Notes: generated from the letters alone by a model not told the origin. DNA of 64,000 nucleotides from JAZKHT01 sp040385245 (GCA_040385245.1 JAZKHT010000008.1:248001-312000); one strand, 5' to 3'; shown: positions 43,147 through 51,519, numbered from the stretch's first letter. Translations and numbers: made by a program.

Positions 43147-43283
43147 GTGTTTCGTCCTTTCAAGGCGAAGGGAGGTTTCGATTATCCCTCTCGCCGGACA
43201 AACATGGGCCGCTGTGGTAGCGCAAACAACACCCGCTGCGGGGAGGCTGTCATGCGCTGGGTGCATGGCTATGTCAAAAAACG

Positions 43284-43307
43284 AAAGGGTGCCCGAAGGC
43301 ACCCTTT
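43284..43307 (-). terminator. intrinsic terminator of gap1 with a TTCG loop
   Basis: On the minus strand GGGTGCC-TTCG-GGCACCC is flanked by AAA and TTT, and TTTTTTG follows. A perfect stem with a stable UUCG tetraloop and a T tract, about 20 nt after the gap1 stop codon. Confidence 0.85.
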
Positions 43308-43328
43308 TTGCACGCGCGCGCGTGGCTG

Positions 43329-44330
43329 TCAGATCAGCTTGCCCATCGCGACGGCGGTGTCCGCCATGCGGTTGGAGAAACCCCATTCGTTGTCATACCA
43401 CGCGAGGATGCGCACCATGTTGCCATCCAGCACCTTGGTCTGGTCCAGGTGGAACACCGACGAGTGCGGATCGTGGTTGAAATCCGACGACACGTTCGGC
43501 TGTTCGGTATAGCCAAGAATACCCTTCAGCCGCCCATCCGCCGCAGACCGGATGGACGCGTTGATTTCTTCAACCGTGGTGTGGCGTGCGGCTTCGAACA
43601 CCAGATCGACGCAAGACACGTTCGGGGTCGGCACGCGGATGGCAACGCCGTCCAGCTTGCCCTTCAGTTCGGGCAGCACCAGACCCACGGCCTTGGCCGC
43701 ACCGGTGCTGGTGGGGATCATCGACAGGGCGGCGGCGCGGGCGCGGTACAGATCCTTGTGCATGGTGTCCAGCGTCGGCTGGTCGCCGGTATAGCTGTGG
43801 ATCGTGGTCATGAAGCCTTTGACGATGCCGATGCTGGCATGCAGCACCGAGGCGACGGGCGACAGGCAGTTCGTCGTGCAAGAGGCGTTCGACACGATCA
43901 GATCGTCCTTGGTCAACGTGTCATGATTCACGCCGTAAACGATGGTCTTGTCCGCGCCAGCGGACGGGGCCGACACCAGAACTCGGCTTGCGCCGTTTTC
44001 CAGATGAATCTTGGCCTTGTCCTTGTCGGTAAAGATGCCGGTGCATTCCAGCACGATGTCGATATGCGCCCAAGGCAACTCCGCAGGGTTGCGGATCGCG
44101 GTCACCATGATCGGGCCACGGCCGACGTCGATCGTATCGACCGAGGTCGTCACCGTCGCCGGAAAGCGCCCGTGGACCGAATCGAACCGCAGCAAGTGGG
44201 CGTTGGTTTCGACAGGGCCCAGATCGTTGATCGCGACCACCTCGATATCGGTGCGCCCCGATTCGATGATGGCGCGCAGCACGTTGCGCCCGATGCGGCC
44301 GAAGCCGTTGATGGCTACCTTGACGGTCAT
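43329..44330 (-). CDS. gap: glyceraldehyde-3-phosphate dehydrogenase, type I (NAD-type pocket)
   Basis: This 333-residue glycolytic enzyme has the Rossmann start VAINGFGRIGRNVLR, the coenzyme-selecting INDLGPV (Asp as in NAD-dependent GAPDH), the catalytic Cys in NASCTTNCL, and the His-bearing MTTIHSYTGDQ. The 187/188 region reads DTMHKD. It is the last gene of the operon gap2-47-aa protein-gap1, 94 nt after the small gene, and that gap contains its own LacI-type palindrome. A TTCG-loop terminator ends the operon. Confidence 0.97.
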   Translation of the reverse strand: MTVKVAINGFGRIGRNVLRAIIESGRTDIEVVAINDLGPVETNAHLLRFDSVHGRFPATVTTSVDTIDVGRGPIMVTAIRNPAELPWAHIDIVLECTGIFTDKDKAKIHLENGASRVLVSAPSAGADKTIVYGVNHDTLTKDDLIVSNASCTTNCLSPVASVLHASIGIVKGFMTTIHSYTGDQPTLDTMHKDLYRARAAALSMIPTSTGAAKAVGLVLPELKGKLDGVAIRVPTPNVSCVDLVFEAARHTTVEEINASIRSAADGRLKGILGYTEQPNVSSDFNHDPHSSVFHLDQTKVLDGNMVRILAWYDNEWGFSNRMADTAVAMGKLI

Positions 44331-44371
44331 GGCAACTCCCTTTCAAAGGTGGCGCGGCGAATCCGCCGCAC

Positions 44372-44385
44372 AGATAGCGCTAACA
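44372..44385 (-). promoter_or_regulatory. LacI-type operator upstream of gap1
   Basis: On the minus strand TGTTAGCGCTATCT agrees at 12 of 14 positions with the perfect palindrome TGTTAGCGCTAACA, which has the central CG of LacI-family operators. It lies 42 nt before the gap1 start. CceR/PckR-type regulators of central carbon metabolism are candidates. Confidence 0.6.
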
Positions 44386-44424
44386 TCCGCAGAATGAGCC
44401 GAAATTCAACCCGACTCTGCCGGA

Positions 44425-44568
44425 TCAGCGCCAGAACGCTAAGTATTCCACCATATCAACGAATTTGCGCGACAGAAAAAACAGCGCTTCGCCGCCATTG
44501 GCGAAGAGGTCGGCCAAAATGGCCCCGACGATTACCAGTCCGATGACCAGTGCGATACGGTCTGTCAC
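44425..44568 (-). CDS. 47-aa membrane protein between the two gap genes
   Basis: A 48-codon frame starts at GTG 44568, preceded by GGAGGGGTC. The product opens MTDRIALVIGLVIVGAILAD, a membrane helix of about 16 residues, followed by LFANGGEALFFLSRKFVDMVEYLAFWR, an amphipathic or second hydrophobic part with a basic Arg end. It lies 10 nt after the gap2 stop codon and 94 nt before gap1. I recall short proteins of this kind at the same place in other Rhodobacterales, so conservation of position is likely. Function unknown. Confidence 0.75.
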   Translation of the reverse strand: MTDRIALVIGLVIVGAILADLFANGGEALFFLSRKFVDMVEYLAFWR

Positions 44569-44578
44569 GACCCCTCCG

Positions 44579-45583
44579 TCAGTGGAGGAGCCGCCCCATC
44601 ACCCCGGCCACGTCGGCCATGCGGCAGGAAAAGCCCCATTCGTTATCATACCACGCCAGCACCCGAACGGTGCGGCCCCCGACGACACGCGTCTGGTCAG
44701 GCGCGAAGATAGACGATTGCGGCGTGTGATTAAAGTCGATGGATACCTTTGGTTCGGGATCATAGGCCAGCACCATGCCCATGTAGCCTGCCGCCGCCTC
44801 GCGCACGATTTCGTTGACGTCGTGGGCGGTCACGGTGCGCCCCGCGACAAAGGTCAGATCGACGGCGCTGACGTTCGGGGTCGGCACGCGGATGGCGCTG
44901 CCGTCCAGACGCCCGGCCAGTTCGGGCAACACCTCGCCCAAGGCCTTGGCGGCACCGGTGCTGGTGGGGATCATCGCCATGGCGGCGGCGCGGGCGCGGT
45001 AGAGATCATCGTGGCGGCGGTCCAGCGTCGGCTGATCGCCGGTATAGCTGTGGATCGTCGTCATGATGCCGGATTCGATGCCGATGGCGTCATTCAGCAC
45101 CTTGGCCAGCGGGGCAAGGCAGTTGGTCGTGCAGGACCCGTTCGACACCACCAGATGCTGGTCGGTCAATTGGCGATGGTTCACGCCATACACCACCGTC
45201 TTGTCGGCCATCTTGGCCGGGGCCGAAATCAGCACCCGTTTCGCCCCACGCCCCAGATGGACGGCGGCCTTGTCGCGGTCGTTGAACTTGCCGGTGCATT
45301 CCAGCACGACATCGACGCCGTCCCAGTCCAGTTCCGCCGGGTTGTAGGTCGACATCACCCGGATCGGCCCGCGCCCCAGATCCAGCGTCTGGCCCTGCAC
45401 CCGCACCGTGCCGGGAAACCGGCCATGCACGCTGTCGTATTTCAACAGGTGCGCGTTGGTTTCAATCGGACCCGTGGCATTGATCGCCACCACCTGCACA
45501 TCGTTGCGCGCCGATTCCGCGATATGCGCCAAGGTGCAGCGCCCGATGCGGCCAAAGCCGTTGATGCCGATGGTGATGGTCAT
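44579..45583 (-). CDS. gap: glyceraldehyde-3-phosphate dehydrogenase, type I (altered coenzyme pocket)
   Basis: This 334-residue GAPDH paralogue is 60-odd percent like the downstream copy by eye. It has INGFGRIGRC, the catalytic Cys in NGSCTTNCL and TTIHSYTGDQ. The coenzyme determinants differ: INATGPI has Ala where NAD enzymes have Asp32, and DRRHDD puts Arg at 187 and 188. Such changes remove the barrier against NADP, so a gluconeogenic or NADPH role is possible (inference). ATG 45583 follows GAGGGACGGC. Two LacI-type operators lie about 90-120 nt upstream. Confidence 0.95.
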   Translation of the reverse strand: MTITIGINGFGRIGRCTLAHIAESARNDVQVVAINATGPIETNAHLLKYDSVHGRFPGTVRVQGQTLDLGRGPIRVMSTYNPAELDWDGVDVVLECTGKFNDRDKAAVHLGRGAKRVLISAPAKMADKTVVYGVNHRQLTDQHLVVSNGSCTTNCLAPLAKVLNDAIGIESGIMTTIHSYTGDQPTLDRRHDDLYRARAAAMAMIPTSTGAAKALGEVLPELAGRLDGSAIRVPTPNVSAVDLTFVAGRTVTAHDVNEIVREAAAGYMGMVLAYDPEPKVSIDFNHTPQSSIFAPDQTRVVGGRTVRVLAWYDNEWGFSCRMADVAGVMGRLLH

Positions 45584-45669
45584 GCCGTCCCTCATTTTTC
45601 GGTTGTCTCGGGCTTGGCATACCGTGGGATGCTGCGCGCGCAAAGTCCAAAACCGACACAAAAACATGG

Positions 45670-45702
45670 TGTTAGCGCAAACTTGCGCTGGTTGCGCTAA
45701 CA
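45670..45702 (-). promoter_or_regulatory. pair of LacI-type operators upstream of gap2
   Basis: TGTTAGCGCAA (45670-45680) and TTGCGCTAACA (45692-45702) are perfect inverted 11-nt arms with an 11-nt spacer. Each arm extended to 14 nt (45670-45683 and 45689-45702) matches the palindrome TGTTAGCGCTAACA at 12 of 14 positions; centres are 19 bp apart. It lies in the divergent region between gap2 and the DUF808 gene. Confidence 0.65.
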
Positions 45703-45767
45703 GCATTCCGGGGTTTGCGGATCGTCTTTGCTGCGCTAGGTAAGACAGACCCAAAGCGGAGACGAAG

Positions 45768-46733
45768 ATGAGCGGTTTGATAGCCCTGCTGGATGACGTG
45801 GCGGCGATAGCCAAGGTGGCGGCAGCCTCGATCGACGATGTGGCGGGGCAGGCGGCCAAGGCCGGGGCCAAGGCGGCAGGGGTGGTCATCGACGACGCCG
45901 CCGTGACGCCGAAATATGTGCACGGGTTCGACGCGCATCGCGAACTGCCAATCATCTGGCGGATCGCGCGGGGATCGCTGAAGAACAAGCTGATCATCCT
46001 GCTGCCGCTGGCGCTGCTGTTGTCGAACTTCGCCCCTTGGGCGATCACGCCGCTGCTGATGCTGGGCGGGGCCTATCTGTGCTTTGAAGGCGCGGAAAAG
46101 GTGTTTCATCTGCTGTTCCCCCACGGATCGCATGTGGTGGAGGAAGATCTGGATGTGAAAGACCCCGCCCATCTGGAAGAGGAAAAGGTGGCCGGTGCCA
46201 TCAAGACCGATTTCATCCTGTCGGCCGAGATCATGACCATCGCCCTTGCCGCCATTCCGGCGGGTGGGTTCTGGATGGAGGCTGTCACCCTGGCCGTGGT
46301 GGGGGCAGGGATCACCCTGCTGGTTTACGGCGGCGTCGCGCTGATCGTGAAGATGGACGACATTGGCCTTGCCATGGCGCGCGGGGGGCGTCTGCCACCG
46401 ACCCGAGCGCTGGGGCGGGGTCTGGTCAGCGCCATGCCCATCGTGATGACGACGCTGTCGATCATCGGTACTGCAGCGATGCTGTGGGTGGGCGGGTCCA
46501 TCGTCACCCACGGGATGGAGGTGTTGGGCTGGGGCTGGATCGCGCACCACATTCACGACATTGCTGCCGCCGCTGCCCATGCCTTGCCGCAGATCGAAGG
46601 TCTGGTGGAATGGGCGGTGTCCGCCGCGCTGAATGGGGTATTCGGGGTGGCGCTTGGCCTGATCCTGATTCCGGTCGCGACCAAGGCCATTGTCCCGCTG
46701 TTTGCGCGGTTCACCGGCAAGACCGCGCACTGA
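45768..46733 (+). CDS. DUF808 family membrane protein
   Basis: This 321-residue polytopic protein opens with MSGLIALLDDVAAIAKVAAASIDDVAGQ, the hallmark of DUF808 (YedI-like). A TPKYVHGFDAHRELPIIWRI segment follows, then six to eight hydrophobic stretches between about 80 and 315, broken by a charged loop (HLEEEKVAGAIKTDF). Function is unknown; a transport role is sometimes suggested. It is divergent from gap2, sharing the operator-bearing intergenic region. Confidence 0.92.
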   Translation: MSGLIALLDDVAAIAKVAAASIDDVAGQAAKAGAKAAGVVIDDAAVTPKYVHGFDAHRELPIIWRIARGSLKNKLIILLPLALLLSNFAPWAITPLLMLGGAYLCFEGAEKVFHLLFPHGSHVVEEDLDVKDPAHLEEEKVAGAIKTDFILSAEIMTIALAAIPAGGFWMEAVTLAVVGAGITLLVYGGVALIVKMDDIGLAMARGGRLPPTRALGRGLVSAMPIVMTTLSIIGTAAMLWVGGSIVTHGMEVLGWGWIAHHIHDIAAAAAHALPQIEGLVEWAVSAALNGVFGVALGLILIPVATKAIVPLFARFTGKTAH

Positions 46734-46800
46734 CGGAACGAAGCCCACGCTACCTGCGTTTTACCCGCGAACAGGCCCGATCCGGGCCGAAGGGGGCGAT

Positions 46801-47106
46801 ATGGACCACAAGGACTTTGACGCGTGGGAAAAGCGGATTGCCGCGCGGGCGGAACATCTGTGGATCGACGCGGGCCGCCCCGACGGCCCGCGCGACAGTT
46901 ATCTGGAACAGGCGCGCGAACTGATTGCGATCGAGGAAAACCCCGACTCTGGTCACCTCGACCCGAAAAAAGCGGCGGAACCGGTGATTGAATCCCTGGT
47001 CGCCGTCGAAAATCAGGGCGAGGTGCCGGGGCTGACCGATCAGGGCGACGATCAGCTTTTCCCCGACGAACAGCAATCGGTCGAGGTGCCAATCGTCCGG
47101 AAATGA
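46801..47106 (+). CDS. DUF2934 family small acidic protein
   Basis: This 101-residue acidic protein has the DUF2934 core (about 5-45: AWEKRIAARAEHLWIDAGRP, DSYLEQARELIAIEE) and an extended acidic tail. ATG 46801 follows GAAGGGGGCGAT. The helical core resembles a small DNA- or membrane-surface-binding motif but no function is known. It ends just before a bidirectional terminator shared with tkt. Confidence 0.8.
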   Translation: MDHKDFDAWEKRIAARAEHLWIDAGRPDGPRDSYLEQARELIAIEENPDSGHLDPKKAAEPVIESLVAVENQGEVPGLTDQGDDQLFPDEQQSVEVPIVRK

Positions 47107-47133
47107 CCGGCGCAGCGCACGGCGCATAAAAAA

Positions 47134-47158
47134 GGCCGCGCAATCCGCGCGGCCTTTT
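47134..47158. terminator. bidirectional terminator between DUF2934 gene and tkt
   Basis: GGCCGCGC and GCGCGGCC form a perfect 8-bp stem with a 5-nt loop, with AAAAAA before and TTTT after. Confidence 0.85.
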
Positions 47159-47179
47159 CGTTGGTGGTCATACGTGCGG

Positions 47180-49201
47180 TTACAGCAGCGCCTTGGCCTT
47201 TGCCACGGCGTTTTCGGCGGTGATGCCGAATTCCTTGTACAGCCGGTCCATCGGGGCGGATGCGCCAAAGGACGACATGCCGACAAAGTCGGACTTGCCA
47301 TCGCGCCCACGTTCGCCCAGCAGCCAGCGGTCCCAGCCAAGGCGAACGCCCGCCTCGATCGCGATGCGGACGGCACCGCCCGGCAGCACCTTTTTACGCC
47401 ACGCCTCGTCTTGTTGCGCGAACAACTCCATGCAGGGCATGGACACGACGCGGGTGCCGATGCCGTCAGCTTCCAGCATGTCGCGGGCCTTCAGCGCGAT
47501 TTCCACCTCGGAACCGGTGGCGATCAGGATCACCTGCCGCTTGCCCGTTGCCTCGGCCAGGACGTAAGCGCCTTTGGCGACCATGTTCTGGTTGGTGTGG
47601 GTCTTGCGCACGGTCGGCAGGTTCTGCCGTGACAGCGCCAGAACGGTGGGCGTGGTTTTCGACGTCAGCGCGATTTCCCACGCCTCGGCGGTTTCGATCA
47701 GATCGGCGGGGCGGATCACGCGGGTGTTGGGCGTTGCGCGGCTGATGGCCAGATGTTCGACCGGCTGGTGGGTCGGGCCATCTTCGCCCAGACCGATGCT
47801 GTCATGCGTCATCACATAGGTGACCGGCACCCCCATCAACGCGGACAGGCGCATCGCCGGGCGGGCGTAGTCCGTAAAGCACATGAAGGTGCCGCCATAG
47901 GCCCGCACCCCGCCGTGCAGCGCCAGACCGTTCATCGCCGCCGCCATCCCGTGTTCGCGGATGCCGTAATAGACATAGCGGCCCTTGCGGTCATCGGCGG
48001 TAAACACGCCCATGTCGGCGGTCTTGGTGTTGTTCGATCCCGTCAGGTCGGCAGAGCCGCCGATGGTTTCGGTCATCACCGGGTTGATCGCCTGCAACAC
48101 CTTTTCCGACGCGGCACGGGTGGCCAGCTTCGGCGCCGTTTCCACCGCCGATTTCTTTACGCCGCGAATGACCGAAGCCAGCTTGTTGGGTGCATCACCG
48201 TCAAAGATGCGGGCGAATTCGGCCTGTTTGGCGGTGGACAGGGCGGCAATCCGACCTTCCCAGTCGCTGCGGGCGGCGGCACCACGGGCACCTTTTGCCT
48301 CCCACGCCGCCTTGATGTCGGCGGGGATATCAAACGGACCGTGCGCCCAGCCATAGGCGGCGCGGGTGTCGGTGATCAGCTTGGCATCCGTCAGCGCGCC
48401 GTGGCCTTTAGACGTGTCCTGCGCGGATGATCCCAGCGCGATATGCGTGGCGCAGGCGATCATGGCCGGGCGGGCGCTGGCCTTGGCGGCGGTGATGGCG
48501 CGGTTGATGTCTTCGGGATCGTGGCCGTCACAGTCGAACACATCCCAGCCGCTGGCGGCAAAGCGTGCCTTCTGGTCGGTGATGTCGGACAAGGACACCT
48601 TGCCGTCGATGGTGATGCCGTTGTTGTCCCACAGCACGATCAAGCGCGACAGTTGCAGACGTCCGGCCAGACCGATCGCCTCTTGGCTGACGCCTTCCAT
48701 CAGGCAGCCGTCCCCGGCGATGACATAGGTGTGGTGATCCATCACCTTTGCCCCCCAGCGGGCGCGCAGCGATTCCTCGGCCATGGCGAAACCGACGGCG
48801 TTGGCGATGCCCTGACCCAAAGGCCCTGTGGTGGTTTCCACCCCGTCAACATGGCCGTATTCCGGGTGGCCCGCCGTGATGGCACCCCACTGGCGGAAGT
48901 TGCGGATCTGGTCCAGCGTCATGTCCTTGTAGCCGGTCAGATACATCAGCGCATAGATCAGCATCGAGCCATGACCGGCCGACAGGATGAACCGGTCGCG
49001 GTTCGGCCAGCGCGGGGCCGCCGGATCAAAGCTGAGGTGCTTTTCAAACAGCACCGTCGCCACATCGGCCATGCCCATCGGCATCCCTGAGTGGCCCGAA
49101 TTGGCAGCAGCCACCGCATCGAGCGTCAATGTGCGGATGGCCGCGGCGCGCATCCAATGGTCGGGGTGACGGGCGCGGAGTGTCTGGATATCCAAGGCCA
49201 T
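47180..49201 (-). CDS. tkt: transketolase
   Basis: This 673-residue thiamine-diphosphate enzyme of the pentose phosphate/Calvin pathways moves two-carbon units between sugar phosphates. It has the N-terminal SGHSGMPMGMADVATVLF, the ThDP motif GDGCLMEGVSQEA ending with WDNNGITIDG, the catalytic Glu region GIREHGMAAAMNG, and DSIGLGEDGPTHQPVEHL. I used ATG 49201 with ACAGGATC just upstream. It is divergent from the coiled-coil/zapA pair, the same arrangement as in other Rhodobacterales. Confidence 0.97.
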   Translation of the reverse strand: MALDIQTLRARHPDHWMRAAAIRTLTLDAVAAANSGHSGMPMGMADVATVLFEKHLSFDPAAPRWPNRDRFILSAGHGSMLIYALMYLTGYKDMTLDQIRNFRQWGAITAGHPEYGHVDGVETTTGPLGQGIANAVGFAMAEESLRARWGAKVMDHHTYVIAGDGCLMEGVSQEAIGLAGRLQLSRLIVLWDNNGITIDGKVSLSDITDQKARFAASGWDVFDCDGHDPEDINRAITAAKASARPAMIACATHIALGSSAQDTSKGHGALTDAKLITDTRAAYGWAHGPFDIPADIKAAWEAKGARGAAARSDWEGRIAALSTAKQAEFARIFDGDAPNKLASVIRGVKKSAVETAPKLATRAASEKVLQAINPVMTETIGGSADLTGSNNTKTADMGVFTADDRKGRYVYYGIREHGMAAAMNGLALHGGVRAYGGTFMCFTDYARPAMRLSALMGVPVTYVMTHDSIGLGEDGPTHQPVEHLAISRATPNTRVIRPADLIETAEAWEIALTSKTTPTVLALSRQNLPTVRKTHTNQNMVAKGAYVLAEATGKRQVILIATGSEVEIALKARDMLEADGIGTRVVSMPCMELFAQQDEAWRKKVLPGGAVRIAIEAGVRLGWDRWLLGERGRDGKSDFVGMSSFGASAPMDRLYKEFGITAENAVAKAKALL

Positions 49202-49387
49202 GATCCTGTCTTGCAAGTATATGGGTCGCAGGGTGCATAACAGCCCGTGCGGCAAGTTCAAGCACGCCTCGCAAGGCCTTGGCCGCAAAGGGGTGAGTCT
49301 CTCCCCGTTCTTGCGTTAAGATCACTGGATACGGGGTGCCGGGCGATTCGCACGGGCCCCGCCAGTCGCGGGACGAGGGGGACAGGC

Positions 49388-49879
49388 ATGCAGGATTTGG
49401 CGGAACTTGAACGCAGGATCACCGCCGCGCTTCAGCGCATCGGCGCGGGGATCGAGGCGATGGCACCACCCGCCGCCGTTCCTTTGGCCGAAGACCCCGA
49501 GGTTGCCCACCTGCGCGAAGCGTTGGAGGCGGAAAAGATGCTGACCGCCCAGTTGCAGGAACGGTTGCGCGCGCTGAAAGACCGTGGCGGCTCTGACCAG
49601 ACCGAGCTTGAGGCAAAGGTTGACCGCATGACCCGGCAACTGGATGTGCAGGGGCTGGAGGTTAAGCGGATGCGCAAGACGGTGATCGCGCTGCGCGAAA
49701 CCCTGCGGGCGCTGCGACAGGCGCAATCGGACGGCGTCGCCGACCCCGAGACGCTGAACCGTGCCATGGCGGTGGAACTGGAATCGGTGCGGGTCAGCCG
49801 TCTGGCGGAAATCGCGGAAATGGATGAAATCCTTGCCGAACTTGACCCCCTGATCGGAGAGGTGCGGATCGATGCCTGA
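49388..49879 (+). CDS. coiled-coil protein upstream of zapA
   Basis: This 163-residue soluble protein of unknown function has a short Ala/Pro linker (25-36) and a predicted long coiled coil (about 37-120: HLREALEAEKMLTAQLQERL and DRMTRQLDVQGLEVKRM), then a second helical part ending VSRLAEIAEMDEILAEL. ATG 49388 lies in a strong RBS context (GGGGGACAGGC). Its last 8 bases overlap zapA, so the two proteins are made together; a role in FtsZ-ring organisation is inferred, not shown. Confidence 0.8.
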   Translation: MQDLAELERRITAALQRIGAGIEAMAPPAAVPLAEDPEVAHLREALEAEKMLTAQLQERLRALKDRGGSDQTELEAKVDRMTRQLDVQGLEVKRMRKTVIALRETLRALRQAQSDGVADPETLNRAMAVELESVRVSRLAEIAEMDEILAELDPLIGEVRIDA

Positions 49880-50237
49880 ACTGGAAATCACCATCGGGGG
49901 CCGCACCTTTGCCGTCGCCTGCCAGACCGGCGAGGAACATTTCCTGCGCACCGCCGCCGCCATGCTGGATGCCGAGGCGCAACCCCTTGTCGCGCAGATG
50001 GGCCGCCTGCCCGAAGCGCGGCTGTTGCTGATGGCGGGGCTGATGCTGGCCGACAAGACCGCCGCGGTCGAGGACGAATTGCGCAATCTGAAAACCAAGC
50101 TGGCCGCCCTTGAGGCGCAGCCGCGCGAACGTGTCGAAGTGCCGGTGATCCCGCCGCAAGTCACCGAAACCCTTGCCGAAATCGCCGCCCGCGCCGAAGC
50201 CTTGGCCGACGCGGTCGAAGAACGGCAGGCGGGTTAG
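49872..50237 (+). CDS. zapA: cell division protein ZapA
   Basis: This 121-residue protein begins with a ZapA globular head (PELEITIGGRTFAVACQTGEE, then LRTAAAMLDAEAQ), followed by a coiled-coil dimerisation helix (about 55-95). ZapA cross-links FtsZ filaments. It overlaps the upstream coiled-coil gene by 8 nt, and a clear bidirectional terminator follows. Confidence 0.92.
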   Translation: MPELEITIGGRTFAVACQTGEEHFLRTAAAMLDAEAQPLVAQMGRLPEARLLLMAGLMLADKTAAVEDELRNLKTKLAALEAQPRERVEVPVIPPQVTETLAEIAARAEALADAVEERQAG

Positions 50238-50279
50238 GGCAAGAGTGTGCTGAAAACTTTCGGTGCCCGGAATGCAAAA

Positions 50280-50305
50280 GGCCCGCCAGACCGGCGGGCC
50301 TTTTT
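50280..50305. terminator. bidirectional terminator between zapA and grxD
   Basis: GGCCCGCC and GGCGGGCC form a perfect 8-bp stem with a 5-nt loop, AAAA before and TTTTT after; it can serve zapA (+) and grxD (-). Confidence 0.85.
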
Positions 50306-50320
50306 ACGATGGTCGGACGG

Positions 50321-50680
50321 TCAGCCGTTGGCTTCGCGGATCTTGTCGGCGGCGGCCTTGTCGAAGGTGACACCCTTTGCCTCGAACAGGGCGTCCAACT
50401 CGCCGGACAGGGTCATTTCGGTGACGATGTCGCAGCCGCCAACGAATTCGCCCGCGATATAAAGTTGCGGGATCGTCGGCCAGTCGCTGAAATCCTTGAT
50501 GCCTTGGCGCACTTCGGGGTCGGCCAGCACGTTCACATCGACGAATTCGACGCCCATGTAATTCAGCACCCCTGCCACGCGGGACGAAAACCCGCATTGC
50601 GGCATCGCCTTGGTGCCCTTCATGAACAGAACCACCGGGTTCTTTTCAACCGTTTCGCGGATTTGATCGGTCGCGCTCAT
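50321..50680 (-). CDS. grxD: monothiol glutaredoxin, Grx4 type
   Basis: This 119-residue CGFS-type glutaredoxin has the active site CGFSSRV (about residue 30), the TIPQLYIAGEFVGGCDIV segment and the flanking MKGTKAMPQ, all typical of Grx4/GrxD. These proteins hold a glutathione-coordinated [2Fe-2S] cluster and pass it on, usually with BolA. The bolA gene lies 29 nt upstream on the same strand, so this is a two-gene Fe-S trafficking operon. Confidence 0.95.
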   Translation of the reverse strand: MSATDQIRETVEKNPVVLFMKGTKAMPQCGFSSRVAGVLNYMGVEFVDVNVLADPEVRQGIKDFSDWPTIPQLYIAGEFVGGCDIVTEMTLSGELDALFEAKGVTFDKAAADKIREANG

Positions 50681-50709
50681 CTTGTCGTCCTTTCCTGCGC
50701 CGGGGCGCG

Positions 50710-50952
50710 TTACTCTGGTGCTTTGGTGGTCAGCGCCAGTGCGTGCAATTCGCCGTGCGCCCCGTCCATCTTGCCCTTCAGGCTGGCATAGACGGCGCGC
50801 TGTTGCTGAACGCGGTTCATGCCGCGAAAGCTTTCATCGATCACCTCGGCCGCCCAGTGATTGCCGTCACCGGCAAGGTCGGTGATGGTGATTTTGGCCT
50901 TTGGGAAGGTTTCCCGGATCAGGCTTTCGATGTCGCGGGCTTCCATCGGCAT
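50710..50952 (-). CDS. BolA family protein
   Basis: This 80-residue BolA domain has GDGNHWAAEVIDESFRGMNRV, with the His and the helix-turn FRG, and a QQRAVYASL segment near the end; the C-terminal His of the conserved HALAL motif is also present. BolA-like proteins bind Grx4 through the shared iron-sulfur cluster. The start at 50952 has GAGGACG; a Met two codons later is also possible. It is first in the bolA-grxD operon. Confidence 0.94.
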   Translation of the reverse strand: MPMEARDIESLIRETFPKAKITITDLAGDGNHWAAEVIDESFRGMNRVQQQRAVYASLKGKMDGAHGELHALALTTKAPE

Positions 50953-51030
50953 AGATACGTCCTCGTTATTCCTGACAAGATTTAAGCACAGCCCCCGCCG
51001 GTCGCAAGGGCGAAGCGTCGGGGTTGGCTG

Positions 51031-51519
51031 TCACGCCGGGGGCAAGGCGGCCCATTCGTCACGCATCATCCCATAGATCAGCAGATCGACCACGCGCGCC
51101 GATGCGGGGCGATACCAATGGCCGCGCAGGCGCCCTTCCAGCGTAAAGCCCGCGCGGTCATACACCTTGTGCGCGCGGGGATTTTCGCCGCTGGCATCCA
51201 GCCACAGCCGCTGCGCGTTCAGGGTCGTAAAGGCGTGATCGACCAACACCCGGACAAAGGCCGCACCTTCGCCCCGGCCCGCCCGCGCCAGTGCCAGACG
51301 CCGCAATTCAACCCGCCCCGACGGATCGCCCAGTTCGCAAAACAGCGCAAAGCCTGCGGGACCGTCCGCATCCTGCCATATCAGCAGCGATGACGACCCG
51401 GTCAGATAGCGCGCAAGGGCATCTTCATCCTCGTCCGTGATGAAGGGCGCATAGTCGGGCCGCTGTGCCAGCGCGCGGATAAAGGCGAAATCGGCAGGCG
51501 TTGCCGGGCGCAGGGTCAT
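51031..51519 (-). CDS. GNAT family N-acetyltransferase (RimJ/RimL-like)
   Basis: This 162-residue acetyltransferase shows LRRLALARAGRGEGAAFVRV as the CoA-binding motif A (QxxGxG replaced by RGEG) and RLWLDASGENPRAHKVYDRAG, typical of the ribosomal-protein-like branch. Substrate unknown. Start codon 51519 overlaps the upstream GNAT gene stop by 4 nt (ATGA), making a three-gene coupled chain with purL. Confidence 0.87.
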   Translation of the reverse strand: MTLRPATPADFAFIRALAQRPDYAPFITDEDEDALARYLTGSSSLLIWQDADGPAGFALFCELGDPSGRVELRRLALARAGRGEGAAFVRVLVDHAFTTLNAQRLWLDASGENPRAHKVYDRAGFTLEGRLRGHWYRPASARVVDLLIYGMMRDEWAALPPA

